Shown: positions 42,122-53,100, counted from the stretch's first letter. The stretch is DNA of 64,000 bases from an uncultured Granulosicoccaceae bacterium (GCA_937981955.1 CALJNA010000012.1:1-64000), one strand, 5' to 3'. Numbers and translations are program-made. The notes: a model not told the origin generated them from the letters alone.

Positions 42122-43354
42122 ATGCCAAAAGCCACTGGTTTGTCTCTGCATGTACCTGCCCCGGGTGTTCGTCCCGGTGATACACCTGATTTTTCAGATG
42201 TTGATATACCTAAAGCCGGTGAGACGCGAAGGCCCGATGTTGATTCCGACCCAAAAGATATTCGTGATCTGGCCTTTACGGTAATCCGTGTTTTGTCTCG
42301 TGACGGTGATGCTGTCGGGCCATGGGCCAACAGTCTAAGCAACGAAGAACTGATTGTCGGCTTGCGTCATATGATGACAGTACGCAGTTTCGACAGCCGC
42401 ATGTTAATGGCTCAGCGACAAGGAAAAACCTCATTCTTTGTTCAAAGCTTTGGTGAAGAGGCTGTGGCTTGTGCGTTTCAGCAGGCACTGCAAAAAGGTG
42501 ACATGAACTTCCCGACATATCGTCAGGTCGGGTTGCTGATATCGCAGCAGTATCCGCTAATAAAACTCATGAATCAGATCTATTCAAATGAAGAAGATCC
42601 CATTCGAGGCAGGCAGCTCCCGGTTATGTATTCGGCAAAAGACTACGGCTTCTTTTCAATTTCGGGCAACCTGACTACACAATTCTCACAAGCAGTTGGT
42701 TGGGCGATGGCCTCAGCGATCAGTAATGACAACAAGATTGCCGTTGGTTGGGTCGGAGACGGATCAACTTCTGAAAACGATTTTCATGCTGCCATGGTAT
42801 TTGCTTCAACTTATCGTGCGCCCGTAGTACTGAACATTGTGAATAATCAGTGGGCCATATCCACTTTTCAAGGCATGGCGAAAGGCGGTTCTGCCACCTT
42901 TGCTGCTCGTGGACACGGTTTTGGCATACCGGCATTGCGCGTCGATGGCAATGATTACCTTGCTGTACATGCAGTGGCAAAGTGGGCAACCGAACGCGCA
43001 AGACTGAACTTGGGCCCTACGCTCGTTGAGTACGTGACCTACAGAGCTGGCGGACATTCAACCTCTGACGACCCGGCTGCCTACCGTCCGAAACAAGAAG
43101 GCGATGCATGGCCGCTGGGTGACCCGATTTTGCGGCTCAAATCGCACCTGATCAAGCAAGGTGTGTGGTCGGAGCAGAAGCACGCCCAGGTGGAAGCCGA
43201 AGTCGAAGACGAGGTGATCAGTGCGCAAAAAGCATCAGAAGAGATTGGCACTCTCATATCCGGTAACGCTCCATCGGCTCGCGATATGTTTGAAGGGGTG
43301 TATGAGCAAATGCCACCTCACTTGGTCAAGCAGCGTCAGGAAGCGGGGTACTGA
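42122..43354 (+). CDS. bkdA1: Branched-chain 2-oxoacid dehydrogenase E1 alpha subunit
   Basis: A 410-residue TPP-dependent subunit. The thiamine motif runs from GWVGDGSTSENDFHAAMVFA to LNIVNNQWAIS. Other blocks are LMAQRQGKTSFFVQSFGEEA, FPTYRQVGLLISQQYP and YRAGGHSTSDDPAAYRP, the last being the phosphorylation-loop region of mitochondrial homologues. With E1beta, E2 and E3 it oxidatively decarboxylates the keto acids of Val, Leu and Ile to acyl-CoAs. The N-terminal about 70 residues with PGVRPGDTPDFSDV are typical of Pseudomonas BkdA1. First gene of bkdA1-A2-B-lpdV. Confidence 0.94.
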   Translation: MPKATGLSLHVPAPGVRPGDTPDFSDVDIPKAGETRRPDVDSDPKDIRDLAFTVIRVLSRDGDAVGPWANSLSNEELIVGLRHMMTVRSFDSRMLMAQRQGKTSFFVQSFGEEAVACAFQQALQKGDMNFPTYRQVGLLISQQYPLIKLMNQIYSNEEDPIRGRQLPVMYSAKDYGFFSISGNLTTQFSQAVGWAMASAISNDNKIAVGWVGDGSTSENDFHAAMVFASTYRAPVVLNIVNNQWAISTFQGMAKGGSATFAARGHGFGIPALRVDGNDYLAVHAVAKWATERARLNLGPTLVEYVTYRAGGHSTSDDPAAYRPKQEGDAWPLGDPILRLKSHLIKQGVWSEQKHAQVEAEVEDEVISAQKASEEIGTLISGNAPSARDMFEGVYEQMPPHLVKQRQEAGY

Positions 43355-43356
43355 TT

Positions 43357-44370
43357 ATGGCTAGCATGACAATGATCGACGCTATTCGCAGCGCACACGA
43401 TGCCGTAATGGAGCGTGATGAACGCGTTGTTGTCTTTGGTGAAGATGTCGGGTTTTTCGGTGGTGTGTTTCGTTGCACTGCTGGTCTGCAAGAAAAATAC
43501 GGACCAACCCGTTGTTTCGATGCGCCCATCAGCGAATTGGGTATTGTTGGAACGGCCATTGGTATGGCAGCTTATGGTTTACGGCCTTGTGTTGAAATCC
43601 AGTTTGCCGACTATGTCTACCCGGCTTATGATCAGATTGTCTCTGAAGCTGCCCGGTTAAGGCATCGCTCGGCCGGAGACTTTACTTGTCCGTTGGTTAT
43701 TCGCATGCCGGTTGGCGGTGGCATCTTTGGTGGACAAACCCACAGCCAAAGTCCGGAGGCCATTTTTACTCATGTCAGCGGGTTGAAAACGGTTATGCCG
43801 TCGAACCCCTACGATGCAAAAGGTTTATTAACGGCTGCCATTGAAGATCCCGATCCAGTTATTTTTCTTGAACCCAAGCGACTTTACAATGGACCGTTCG
43901 ATGGTCATCACGATGCACCGGTTGTACCGTGGCGTTCGCACGAATCAGGCGACGTACCGGAAGACTACTATTCGCTGCCGTTGGGTAAGGCAGAAGTTCG
44001 ACGGTCGGGTGAACAGGTGACCGTGCTTGCTTATGGCACTATGGTGTATGTCGCACAAACCGCAGCAGAAGAATCTGGTGTTGATGCTGAAATAATTGAT
44101 CTGCGATCTTTGCTTCCACTTGATATCGACACGATCACCGAATCGGTACGTAAAACCGGCCGCTGTGTCATCGTGCACGAAGCTACATTAACTTGTGGGT
44201 TTGGCGCTGAATTGGCAGCCTTGGTTCAACAGGAATGTTTTTATCATCTTGAAGTACCGATACAAAGGGTGACCGGATGGGATACACCATACCCTCATGC
44301 ACAGGAATGGAATTACTTTCCTGGTCCTGCAAGGCTCGGCAGAGCGCTGCAAAAAGCAATGGAGGCTTGA
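43357..44370 (+). CDS. bkdA2: Branched-chain 2-oxoacid dehydrogenase E1 beta subunit
   Basis: A 337-residue transketolase-like subunit: VVVFGEDVGFFGGVFRCTAG, CFDAPISELGIVGTAIGMAA, RMPVGGGIFGGQTHSQSPEA and FLEPKRLYNG, with the C-terminal domain ending in PGPARLGRALQKAMEA. Two bases separate it from bkdA1, and its end carries the ribosome binding site of the E2 gene. It forms the alpha2beta2 E1 heterotetramer. Confidence 0.95.
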   Translation: MASMTMIDAIRSAHDAVMERDERVVVFGEDVGFFGGVFRCTAGLQEKYGPTRCFDAPISELGIVGTAIGMAAYGLRPCVEIQFADYVYPAYDQIVSEAARLRHRSAGDFTCPLVIRMPVGGGIFGGQTHSQSPEAIFTHVSGLKTVMPSNPYDAKGLLTAAIEDPDPVIFLEPKRLYNGPFDGHHDAPVVPWRSHESGDVPEDYYSLPLGKAEVRRSGEQVTVLAYGTMVYVAQTAAEESGVDAEIIDLRSLLPLDIDTITESVRKTGRCVIVHEATLTCGFGAELAALVQQECFYHLEVPIQRVTGWDTPYPHAQEWNYFPGPARLGRALQKAMEA

Positions 44371-44374
44371 ACTG

Positions 44375-45673
44375 ATGGGTTTGTTTGTAATTAGCCTCAG
44401 TGATGTTGGTGAAGGTGTTGCTGAAGCCGAACTGGTTGAATGGCATGTCGCCGTTGGTGATACGGTAAGTGAAGATCAGCTGCTTGGTGTTGTGATGACC
44501 GACAAGGCTGCGGTCGAAATTCCCAGTAGCGTGTTGGGCAAAGTGATGAAGTTATGCTGTGAAGTCGGTGATGTTGTTGCCGTTGGTTCCGATCTGATAC
44601 ATCTGGAAGTGGATGGGGAGGGCAACACCGCTGGCAGAACGGATTCGGTCGAACAGACAGTTAGCACCACAGCGAATTTATCGGAAAACCAAACCGATGA
44701 GCCAAAGCAGAAACGCGATGCGCTGAAAAGCAATACCCATTCGAAGAGCCAAACAGCTGATCTAAGATCCAGCGACAGGAATATTCAACAGGGCGGGACA
44801 GCGAAACAAAAGGTATTGGCTGCACCATCGGTACGACAACGTGCACGGGAGCTTGGTGTCGAATTATCAACCGTCTCAGGCAGCGGTCCAATCGGCCGAA
44901 TCGTGCACGCCGATCTCGACAAGTTTACCGAACGGCGTGCTCAACCCGGTAATGGAGTGAAAACGCCTGATGCCAGCATCAATATTGTGAAGGTGGTAGG
45001 CATGCGGCGTAAAATCGCCGAGAAAATGGCCTTGTCCAAATCCCGCATTCCGCATATCACCATTGTTGAAGAAGTCGATGTGCAGTATCTTGAAGATCTG
45101 CGCGAAGAACTAAATGAGAAGCATGCGCAAGTACGGGGAAAACTAACTGTACTTCCGTTTGTCATGAAATCAATCATTGAAGCGGTGCGCGAGCAACCTG
45201 AATTGAACGCGCTCTATGATGATGAAGCCGGAACAGTTGCTCAACATGCCGGTGTGCACATTGGTGTTGCGACCCAAACACCCAACGGACTTGTCGTTCC
45301 GGTTGTGCGTCACAGTGAAATGAATTCGTTGTGGGAGAACGCTTCTGCAGTCGTGAATCTAGCGCAGGCCTGTCGTGATGGTTCTGCCGGACGAGACGAG
45401 CTCACCGGATCAACCATGACTATCACGTCGCTGGGGCCGCTTGGTGCGGTTGCCACCACGCCGATAATCAATCATCCCGAAGTTGCCATAGTCGGTATCA
45501 ATAAAATGATGATCAGACCATTCTGGGATGGTCAGCAATTTGTGCCAAGAAAGATGATGAATCTGTCTTGCAGTTTCGACCATCGCGTTATCGATGGCTA
45601 TGACGCTGCGGTATTTGTGCAGAAGCTAAAGTCATTGTTGGAAAAGCCTGCCATGTTGTTTCTGGAAGATTGA
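44375..45673 (+). CDS. bkdB: Branched-chain 2-oxoacid dehydrogenase E2 (lipoyl transacylase)
   Basis: A 432-residue E2. One lipoyl domain at residues 1-78 with the lipoyl-Lys in VMTDKAAVEIPS, a Thr/Ser/Lys/Gln-rich linker, a peripheral-subunit-binding domain (APSVRQRARELGVELSTVSG, GPIGRIVHADL) and the catalytic domain with the His in SFDHRVIDGYDAAVF. The start is ATG 44375 (MGLFVISLSDVGEG), supported by GGAGG at 44361-44365. The 26 codons open upstream overlap bkdA2 and do not fit the family. Confidence 0.94.
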   Translation: MGLFVISLSDVGEGVAEAELVEWHVAVGDTVSEDQLLGVVMTDKAAVEIPSSVLGKVMKLCCEVGDVVAVGSDLIHLEVDGEGNTAGRTDSVEQTVSTTANLSENQTDEPKQKRDALKSNTHSKSQTADLRSSDRNIQQGGTAKQKVLAAPSVRQRARELGVELSTVSGSGPIGRIVHADLDKFTERRAQPGNGVKTPDASINIVKVVGMRRKIAEKMALSKSRIPHITIVEEVDVQYLEDLREELNEKHAQVRGKLTVLPFVMKSIIEAVREQPELNALYDDEAGTVAQHAGVHIGVATQTPNGLVVPVVRHSEMNSLWENASAVVNLAQACRDGSAGRDELTGSTMTITSLGPLGAVATTPIINHPEVAIVGINKMMIRPFWDGQQFVPRKMMNLSCSFDHRVIDGYDAAVFVQKLKSLLEKPAMLFLED

Positions 45674-45674
45674 T

Positions 45675-47075
45675 ATGGAAAGCACACGTACTCAACTTCT
45701 TATTATTGGTGCAGGGCCCGGCGGTTATGTTTGCGCCATCAGGGCCGGGCAGCTTGGTATTAAAACAATTATCGTAGAGGCTGAGAAGCCTGGCGGCACC
45801 TGTTTGAATGTTGGTTGTATTCCTTCTAAGGCCGTGATTCATGCAGCTGATGAATTCTACAAAATGGTATCTGCCGGACAGGGTGCGTCTGACTCAATGG
45901 GCATCAGCACCGGCACAACCACGATCGACTTTGGTAAAACCATTGGTTGGAAAAATGGAATTGTTGATCGATTAAATTCAGGGGTAAGCGGATTACTGGC
46001 TAAAGCCAATGTGCAAGTGCTACAGGGCGTGGCGAAATTTCGTGATGGCAAAACAGTCATTGTTGATGGTCGTGAAGGAGAAGTTCAGGTTCATTGCGAA
46101 AACGTGGTGATTGCTACGGGTTCTGAGCCGGTCGACATTCCGGGCATGCCATTCAGCGATCATGTCATGTCATCAACCGGTGCGCTGACGTTAACGGAAG
46201 TTCCCAAAAGTCTGGCAGTTATTGGTGGTGGGTATATCGGCCTTGAGCTTGGAACCGCGTTTGCCAAACTGGGATCGCAGGTTACTATTGTTGAAAGCGA
46301 AGACAGGGTACTGTCTCAATACGATGAGCAACTTTCGACACCTGTCGTTAAGCGCTTAAAGCATCTTGGTATCACACTGCTAACGCAAACCAGAGCATCA
46401 GGCTACGAAGCCGACGATGCCATGTTGTCGTTGATTGGCAGCGATAACGCAACAAGTGATATTCAAGCTGATCGGGTGTTAGTCACGGTAGGGCGTCGAG
46501 CACGCCTTTCAGGTTGGGGGCTTGAAGAGTTAAGCCTGACAACCGAGAACGGTTTTTTGAGTATCAATGAAAACTGTCAAACATCAATGCTGGGTGTATA
46601 TGCTATCGGCGATGTCACCGGTGAGCCGATGCTCGCCCATCGGGCAATGGCACAGGGTGACATGGTTGCACGGCTATTAGCAGGTCAATCGCAATCATGG
46701 GATAGGCAATGTATACCAGCCGTTTGCTTTACTGACCCCGAAATAGTCACTGCCGGCATGTCTCCGGATGATGCCAGGCTTGCCGGAGAAGCGTTTGATG
46801 TAACGAACTTTCCTTTTATGGCCAACGGCCGCGCAATGACACTTGAGCGTGAAGATGGTTTTATTCGCGTGGTCACGCAGAAACACACCAACGTCATTTT
46901 AGGAATTCAAGCGGTCGGCGCTGGAGTATCCGAGCTGTCTGCTGCATTCTCCCTGGCGATTGAAATGGGTGCCTGCGCAGAAGACCTGGCAGCAACTGTG
47001 CATGCCCACCCAACTATGAGTGAAGGTTTGCAGGAAGCCTGTTTGATGGCGACCGGTTATGGTTTGCACTTGTAA
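45675..47075 (+). CDS. lpdV: Dihydrolipoamide dehydrogenase E3 of the bkd complex
   Basis: A 466-residue FAD disulfide oxidoreductase. FAD motif IIGAGPGGYVCAI, redox disulfide GGTCLNVGCIPSKA, NAD motif VIGGGYIGLELG, YAIGDVTGEPMLAHRA, and the interface His-Glu in HAHPTMSEGLQEA. It reoxidises the E2 lipoyl group. One base lies between the E2 stop and its ATG, and as last gene of the bkd operon it probably serves this complex specifically. It converges on glmS. Confidence 0.94.
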   Translation: MESTRTQLLIIGAGPGGYVCAIRAGQLGIKTIIVEAEKPGGTCLNVGCIPSKAVIHAADEFYKMVSAGQGASDSMGISTGTTTIDFGKTIGWKNGIVDRLNSGVSGLLAKANVQVLQGVAKFRDGKTVIVDGREGEVQVHCENVVIATGSEPVDIPGMPFSDHVMSSTGALTLTEVPKSLAVIGGGYIGLELGTAFAKLGSQVTIVESEDRVLSQYDEQLSTPVVKRLKHLGITLLTQTRASGYEADDAMLSLIGSDNATSDIQADRVLVTVGRRARLSGWGLEELSLTTENGFLSINENCQTSMLGVYAIGDVTGEPMLAHRAMAQGDMVARLLAGQSQSWDRQCIPAVCFTDPEIVTAGMSPDDARLAGEAFDVTNFPFMANGRAMTLEREDGFIRVVTQKHTNVILGIQAVGAGVSELSAAFSLAIEMGACAEDLAATVHAHPTMSEGLQEACLMATGYGLHL

Positions 47076-47144
47076 CTTCGATAACCCGAGCAACTACAAT
47101 ACTTCCATCAATAGCTCCCGCTCCAAAAGTATTTGTTGAAGCGT

Positions 47145-48962
47145 TTACTCCACCGTAACGCTCTTGGCCAGATTGCGAGGTTGATCAACATCGCGACCGA
47201 GGCTCACTGCGCTGTGGTAAGCGAGCAGCTGTAAAACGATTCCCATCAGTACTGGCTGAGTCAATGTGCCCGACGCTGGTACGCGCAATACTGCATCGGC
47301 CAGTTTGTCGATTCGTTTTGAATCGGAGCTGGTCACGGCAATTACCGGACCACCTCTGGCTTTTATTTCTTCCATTGATGAAACGGTCTTCAACAACAGT
47401 TCATCATCGGGCAGTATGACAACGCACGGGGTCTTTTTAGTGACTAAAGCTAATGGTCCGTGCTTTAATTCCGAAGCAGGGTATGCTTCTGCATGTATAT
47501 AAGAGATCTCTTTTAGTTTCTGCGCACCTTCAAGCGCGACAGGAAAGCCACTGGTTCGACCGATAAAAAATGCGCTTGCGCTTTTTTTGTATTTATTCGC
47601 AATTTTTGCGATATCGGTTTCCAAAGTAAGCACCTGGCTTATTTTCTCAGGCAATGCTTTCAGCTCATTGATAATACTGTTGCCTTTTTGTGGGGATACA
47701 TCTCTTGAGCGACCAAGCAGCAGTGCGAGTAATGAAAATGCCGTTAACATGCTGGTGTACGCTTTGGTGGAAGCAACGGATACTTCCGGACCGGCGTGCA
47801 TGTATATGCCACCATCCACTTCGCGCGCAATTGTGCTGCCAACGCTATTAACAATACCCAGAACGAATCCACCTTTTCGCTGGACTTCGCGAAGCGCAGC
47901 AAGTGTATCGAAGGTCTCACCTGACTGGCTCACCACAATGTAAAGTGAGTCTTGTTCAATCACCGGATTCCGATAACGAAACTCCGCTGCCGGCTCGGCA
48001 TTAACTGGAATGCGAGCCAGCGTTTCGATCATGTTGGCACCAGCCATACCCGCATATAGTGCTGAACCACAGCCCAGTATAGTAATGCGTTTTATACCGA
48101 TAAGATCACGCGCAGACAGATTCAGTCCGCCCAGGTGTGCAGTAGAAAAACGCTCATCAAGTCGCCCACTTAAAGTTTGTCTTACTGTATCTGGTTGGTC
48201 GACAATTTCTTTGTATAAGTAATGTGGGTGGCCACCGCGATCATAGTTGGCGTTCTGCAGGTTCAATGTAATCGCCTGCTTTTCCGATACCGTTGAATCG
48301 AGCCGACTGACCTCAAAATGTCCTGGCTTTAGTACGGCGATTTCACCGTCATCAAGATGGATAACCTGATTTGTATAGCGGCTGAGTGCTGACATATCCG
48401 ATGCAGCAAGCATTTCATCGTCTTTTATACCCAGGATAACCGGGCTTCCGTTACGGGCAACAATGATCGTATCAGGATGTTCTTTATCGATAACGGCCAA
48501 ACCGTATGTGCCGGTGATTTGTAATAGCACATCCCTTAACGCATCAACAAAATCACCACCGTGTTGCGCGAGCAAGTGTGCGATGACTTCTGAATCGGTT
48601 TCTGATGTGTAAGTCACCTTCTTGCCGAGTTTCGCTTTCAGTGCATCAACATTTTCGATAATCCCGTTATGTACCACTGCATATCGATGGTCGGCGTCGT
48701 AGTGAGGGTGTGCGTTCTCATCGGTCGGTGCACCGTGCGTTGCCCACCGCGTATGACCGATACCACAGTGTCCGGAGACAGGGGTATCGAGTTTGCTTTC
48801 AAGCACATTCAGTTTGCCAGCAGCTTTAACAGTCTTGATACGCTTTCTGGAAATGAGTGACACACCGGTCGAATCGTAGCCGCGGTACTCAAGACGTTTC
48901 AGTCCGTCGAGTAATACAGGTAGCGCTTGTTGTGTTCCGGTGTAGGCGATAATGCCGCACAT
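47145..48962 (-). CDS. glmS: Glutamine-fructose-6-phosphate aminotransferase (isomerising)
   Basis: A 605-residue enzyme with the N-terminal Ntn glutaminase starting at the catalytic Cys (MCGIIAYTGTQQALPVLLDG), GHTRWATHG, HNGIIENVDALK, and two SIS domains (GCGSALYAGMAGANMIE, VSQSGETFDTLAALRE, KHGPLALVTK). The C-terminal PRNLAKSVTVE is the family end. It makes glucosamine-6-phosphate for peptidoglycan and LPS. No glmS ribozyme is expected in this group and none was recognised. It follows the small gene at 49023 on the same strand by 60 bases. Confidence 0.97.
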   Translation of the reverse strand: MCGIIAYTGTQQALPVLLDGLKRLEYRGYDSTGVSLISRKRIKTVKAAGKLNVLESKLDTPVSGHCGIGHTRWATHGAPTDENAHPHYDADHRYAVVHNGIIENVDALKAKLGKKVTYTSETDSEVIAHLLAQHGGDFVDALRDVLLQITGTYGLAVIDKEHPDTIIVARNGSPVILGIKDDEMLAASDMSALSRYTNQVIHLDDGEIAVLKPGHFEVSRLDSTVSEKQAITLNLQNANYDRGGHPHYLYKEIVDQPDTVRQTLSGRLDERFSTAHLGGLNLSARDLIGIKRITILGCGSALYAGMAGANMIETLARIPVNAEPAAEFRYRNPVIEQDSLYIVVSQSGETFDTLAALREVQRKGGFVLGIVNSVGSTIAREVDGGIYMHAGPEVSVASTKAYTSMLTAFSLLALLLGRSRDVSPQKGNSIINELKALPEKISQVLTLETDIAKIANKYKKSASAFFIGRTSGFPVALEGAQKLKEISYIHAEAYPASELKHGPLALVTKKTPCVVILPDDELLLKTVSSMEEIKARGGPVIAVTSSDSKRIDKLADAVLRVPASGTLTQPVLMGIVLQLLAYHSAVSLGRDVDQPRNLAKSVTVE

Positions 48963-49022
48963 AGTTAGATGCTCTTTGTTAAGTGATTCAATATATGATT
49001 CGTAAACGAATCTTTAATTCGG

Positions 49023-49331
49023 TTAGCCGTAAATCGCTCGTCTTATCTGTCTTGTCGTTAAAGGTTTTGCACTGAACCTTCGTAAGCCCAGTTCGGCCTG
49101 CAGCGTTGCAAAAATTTCTGTATTTCCATAACCCAGTGACTGCAGTTCCTGATGCCGGGCGCGCAGAAACTCTTCCGGTGTTTGCGAGAAATAGGCAAGA
49201 ACCTCTGCAACCAGATGCTCTGCCTCTCGAGCTGTTAACTGACTGCTGCGACACAGATGGTCGATCAGTTCGTCTGGTGGCCTGGCAGGCAGGTCGGCAG
49301 GTGAGTCAGCAGTGGTGTCGAGCGGTTGCAT
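49023..49331 (-). CDS. Small conserved-looking protein upstream of glmS
   Basis: A 102-residue, mainly helical protein. The N-terminal 25 residues are Pro/Asp-rich. The middle (QLTAREAEHLVAEVLAYFSQ) and the end (IFATLQAELGLRRFSAKPLT, followed by TRQIRRAIYG) suggest a compact helical, possibly nucleic-acid-binding domain. I do not recognise the family. It lies just upstream of glmS in the same direction and could be co-transcribed. The same region is open on the other strand, but that frame lacks a start signal. Codon use and a defined basic C terminus favour the minus strand. Confidence 0.6.
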   Translation of the reverse strand: MQPLDTTADSPADLPARPPDELIDHLCRSSQLTAREAEHLVAEVLAYFSQTPEEFLRARHQELQSLGYGNTEIFATLQAELGLRRFSAKPLTTRQIRRAIYG

Positions 49332-49455
49332 GGGATGAATTTCAGTTTAATTTGTATGTTTGGGCAACTAAATTGCCCGATATCGGGCAAAATAATCTGA
49401 ATAATATCCGAAAATAGCTCAATTGCCGCCGTGAGACGTGAGTTAAAGTGCTTCT

Positions 49456-50076
49456 ATGTCACTGTTCAACGACCCTGTACCCATTAAACCTGGCATGTGG
49501 CTGCTGCCAGGATTTGCATCATTGCAGCAGCTCAAGCCTGATATCGATAGCGTCATAGCGCAGGCCCCGCTGCGACATATGCAAACCCAGCGCGGCTTTA
49601 CGATGTCTGTGGCCATGACAAATTGCGGGCAGGTCGGATGGACTTCAGATCGTCGTGGCTATCGATACAGTCCAATTGATCCGTTGTCTGGAGAGCCGTG
49701 GCCGGTGATGCCTGCTTCATTGAAAAAGCTGGCGAAGGATGCGGCCGAAACGGCAGGGTTTGGCTTGTATGAGCCGGATGCGTGTCTGATTAACCAATAC
49801 AAACCAGGTGCTCAAATGGGAGCACATCAAGACCGAAATGAGCGTGACTTCTCTCAGCCTATTGTTTCGGTTTCCCTGGGTGTTACTGCCCGATTTTTTG
49901 TTTTAAGCGAACAGAAGCAGGGTACTTCAAAGTCGGTTGATTTGAACGATGGTGATGTCATTGTATTCGGTGGCCAGGCTCGACGTTATTATCACGGCGT
50001 TAGAAAACTCAAGGCTTCATCTCACCCAATAACTGGCGATACGCGCTGGAATCTGACGTTCCGGGTTGCGCAGTAA
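49456..50076 (+). CDS. alkB: Alkylated DNA repair dioxygenase AlkB
   Basis: A 206-residue Fe(II)/2-oxoglutarate dioxygenase. The iron ligands are in GAHQDRNERDF (His-x-Asp) and YYHGVRKL (His). The 2-oxoglutarate arginine is in DTRWNLTFR, and NQYKPGAQMG and VSVSLGVTARF are E. coli AlkB-like blocks. It removes methyl groups from 1-methyladenine and 3-methylcytosine. It is divergent from the glmS-linked small gene and has no ada gene next to it. Length is close to E. coli AlkB (216 aa). Confidence 0.94.
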   Translation: MSLFNDPVPIKPGMWLLPGFASLQQLKPDIDSVIAQAPLRHMQTQRGFTMSVAMTNCGQVGWTSDRRGYRYSPIDPLSGEPWPVMPASLKKLAKDAAETAGFGLYEPDACLINQYKPGAQMGAHQDRNERDFSQPIVSVSLGVTARFFVLSEQKQGTSKSVDLNDGDVIVFGGQARRYYHGVRKLKASSHPITGDTRWNLTFRVAQ

Positions 50077-50154
50077 TTGTTTAAATACCGAGCATACGCA
50101 CACGTCAGTGTGGCCGAAAAGGTAATAACACCAACGCCATCTCGTTGACGAGTA

Positions 50155-53100
50155 ATGCACGGTGAATTACCATATCGTGTTAGTAACAATAAGATGAGAA
50201 GGTCAGTGCCAACACCGCTCTCCCGCCTTGCGCTGAATCGAAAATCGTTGTTTTTAGTCGGCTTTTTGTTAATTGCAGGGCATGGTAAGGCTGCTGCGAA
50301 CAGCCGACCAGAACTCGCTCCCATTCCCACTCAAACTGTGTTTGCTGAGCAAACATTTGTATACCGAATTTCTGCACGAGACGCTGATGGCACGGTGCCG
50401 GGCATTCAAATGCTGAATGCGCCTGCGGATGCTGTACTGAGTGACAACGGTGACGGTTCCCGCACTCTGCAGTGGCGCCCGCCTGCTAATACCGCCGCCG
50501 AAACCGTCATCCTTTTTCAAGCTGTCGATGCGTTAGATGCAAATTTGATCAGCACTCAGCGAATGGTCTTGAGGCTGGGAAGCCCGACCGGGTTGATCAA
50601 TTCAAACGAGAAGGCAGAAGAACAATCAGCTGCTACTAACGCAACTGCGACACAATCGAACACCGAAAATCAGCCAGCATCGAACGACACACTAAACCAG
50701 CCGCCGGAGCTGCCACAAATCGGTGTTCAGTCGCTGCAAGTCGGAAGGGACTACCAGCTCTATATACGTCCTATGGATGCCGATGGAACCGTTGCCGGAT
50801 TGCGAGCCGATGGTTTGCCCGATGGGGCAGTGCTTGAAGACGGATTCGATGGAAGCCGGGTTATTCGCTGGCGTCCGTCTGCCGGGCAGGAAGGTGAGCA
50901 CCGCATTGTACTCATTGCCATGGACGCAACTGATGCAACGTTAACAACACAGCGACTGATTGTTTTTTCGGTAAGCGGTAACAACGAAACGCAGAATACG
51001 GGTTCAAATAGGACATCACCTGTTACCGACGCAAACGGTGAAGGTGATGGCGTGTCGCAAGAGCAAGCGACACAGCAGAACACAGATGATGTTGGCGCAA
51101 CAGAAACTCAAAAGGATTCACCCTACTTCGAACCAATATCAGCGCCTGTGGTCAGTGCTGGTCAGGACGTCAAGTTTCGCGTTGTGCCGCGCATGCCGGA
51201 CCAATCGGCTGCCATCCTGCATGTTGATCGACTGCCACCAAGTGCAAGTTTTGATGATAATTACGATGGAACCCGGACATTTTTTTGGCCAACCTCAGAT
51301 GCAGATCAGGGTGAGCATGTCTTTCGGTTCACTGCTATCCATCATCGCAATGTAAACCTGCGTGTATCAACCGATGTGCTTATTGTGGTTGGCGATCCGG
51401 ATGCACCTGGCTCGGCACCTGAACTGACGAATGGCTCAAATTCTGCGCCAAAGCTCATCCCGATTGAGCAGCAGCAAGTGGTCATCAACGGAGACCTGCG
51501 CTTTCGGGTAGTGGCCACCGACGACGATGGAACAGTCCCTTCACTGTATCTGGAAAATGTCCCTGATAACGTACGCTTTGAAGATAACGGAGACGGTTCG
51601 CGCGAATTTTACTGGACACCGGTAGGTGATCAGAGTGGCTTACACGAATTTACTGTTGTCGCGACTGATCATACGGATTCTTCGCTGGCTACCAGAATGA
51701 TCGTCACTGTCAATGTTGTCGATACAAGTTCAACTGATCAAGTGCCACCTCCGCCACAGACGGACAAGACGGCCAGACCTGACACCGAGGCGGACGCTGC
51801 CCGTTTTTTGCAGCGCGCGACTTTTGGGCCCGATGTGCAGTCAGTGTCCGGACTGATGCAGCAAACTTATGCAGATTGGATAAACGATCAAATGTCGATT
51901 AGCCAAACACGATATCTCGATAGGGTTGATTCCGTGTTGCGCGAGTACGGACTGATCAACATCACTGATGGCAGCCGCCAGTTTGATCGGCAGCAAATAC
52001 GCAGTGATGCTTTTTGGGATATTGCTGTTAACGCACCTGACCAGTTGCGACAACGTGTGGCCTTTGCGCTAAGTCAAATTCTGGTGGTGTCAGACAAGGA
52101 TGCTGGTTTGGATAATCGTGTCAGGGGTGTTGCCAACTACCACGACTTACTCGCCAGTGAGGCATTCGGCAACTACAGAACACTACTGGGCAAGGTCACT
52201 TTGAATCCGATGATGGGCGACTTTCTGAGTATGCGCCGAAATGAAAAGCCGGATATCGAAAACAATATACAGTCAGATGAAAACTATGCGCGTGAAATGA
52301 TGCAACTGTTCACGTTAGGTTTGTCGCAACTTCACAGTAATGGACAAGCTGTTGTTGGTGCCGGTGGTCAGCCGGTACCAACTTATACTCAGGAGGACGT
52401 CGTTAATCTGGCTCGCGTGTTTACCGGCTGGAACTATGGTGATGCCAGCTCCATGCGCAGTAGTAATCGAAGCCCGCAGAGTGAGATTATTCCTATGAAA
52501 GCGTTTGAGGAATATCACGATAAAACCCCCAAAACAATAGTAGGTGGTGTTGAGATACCGGCTGGAATGAGCGCGTCGGACGAGCTGAATCTTGCACTGG
52601 ATGCCATCTTCAATCATCCGAACGTTGCCCCGTTTGTTGCCAGACAACTGATTCAGCGTTTGGTTACCAGTAACCCTTCGGCCGCTTATGTGCAAAGAGT
52701 CGCCGCCATATTTACCGACAATGGCGACGGTGTGCGTGGTGATCTTTCGGCAGTTGTGCCAGCAATACTGCTGGACAGTGAAGCGCTTAATGGTCATCAG
52801 CAAGACAGCTGGAGCTTTGGCAAACTGAAAGAGCCGGTTGTGAAAATTGCTTCGATCTGGAGAGCGTTTGATGCCAAAGGCCAGTTTGGCAAGCTGCGCT
52901 ACTCGGGTATTAATGCAGACTTTTTACAAAACCCCTACAGTGCACCATCGGTATTTAATTTTTATTCAGCCAGCTATAAACCTCCCGGAATTATCGGTGA
53001 CGAAGGCAAAGTTGCACCGGAAGCGCAAATTCTGAATGACACCACGATTCTAAGAGCGGCTGATCGATTGTTTGACTATGCGCATGAGGTGCCTCTGGGT

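Noticed and set aside
47145-49022. glmS ribozyme
   Set aside because: The 60-base leader is too short and such ribozymes are a feature of Firmicutes; no matching core was seen.
52315-52803. Open frame antisense to the DUF1800 gene
   Set aside because: The DUF1800 domain is continuous here; the antisense product is not recognisable.
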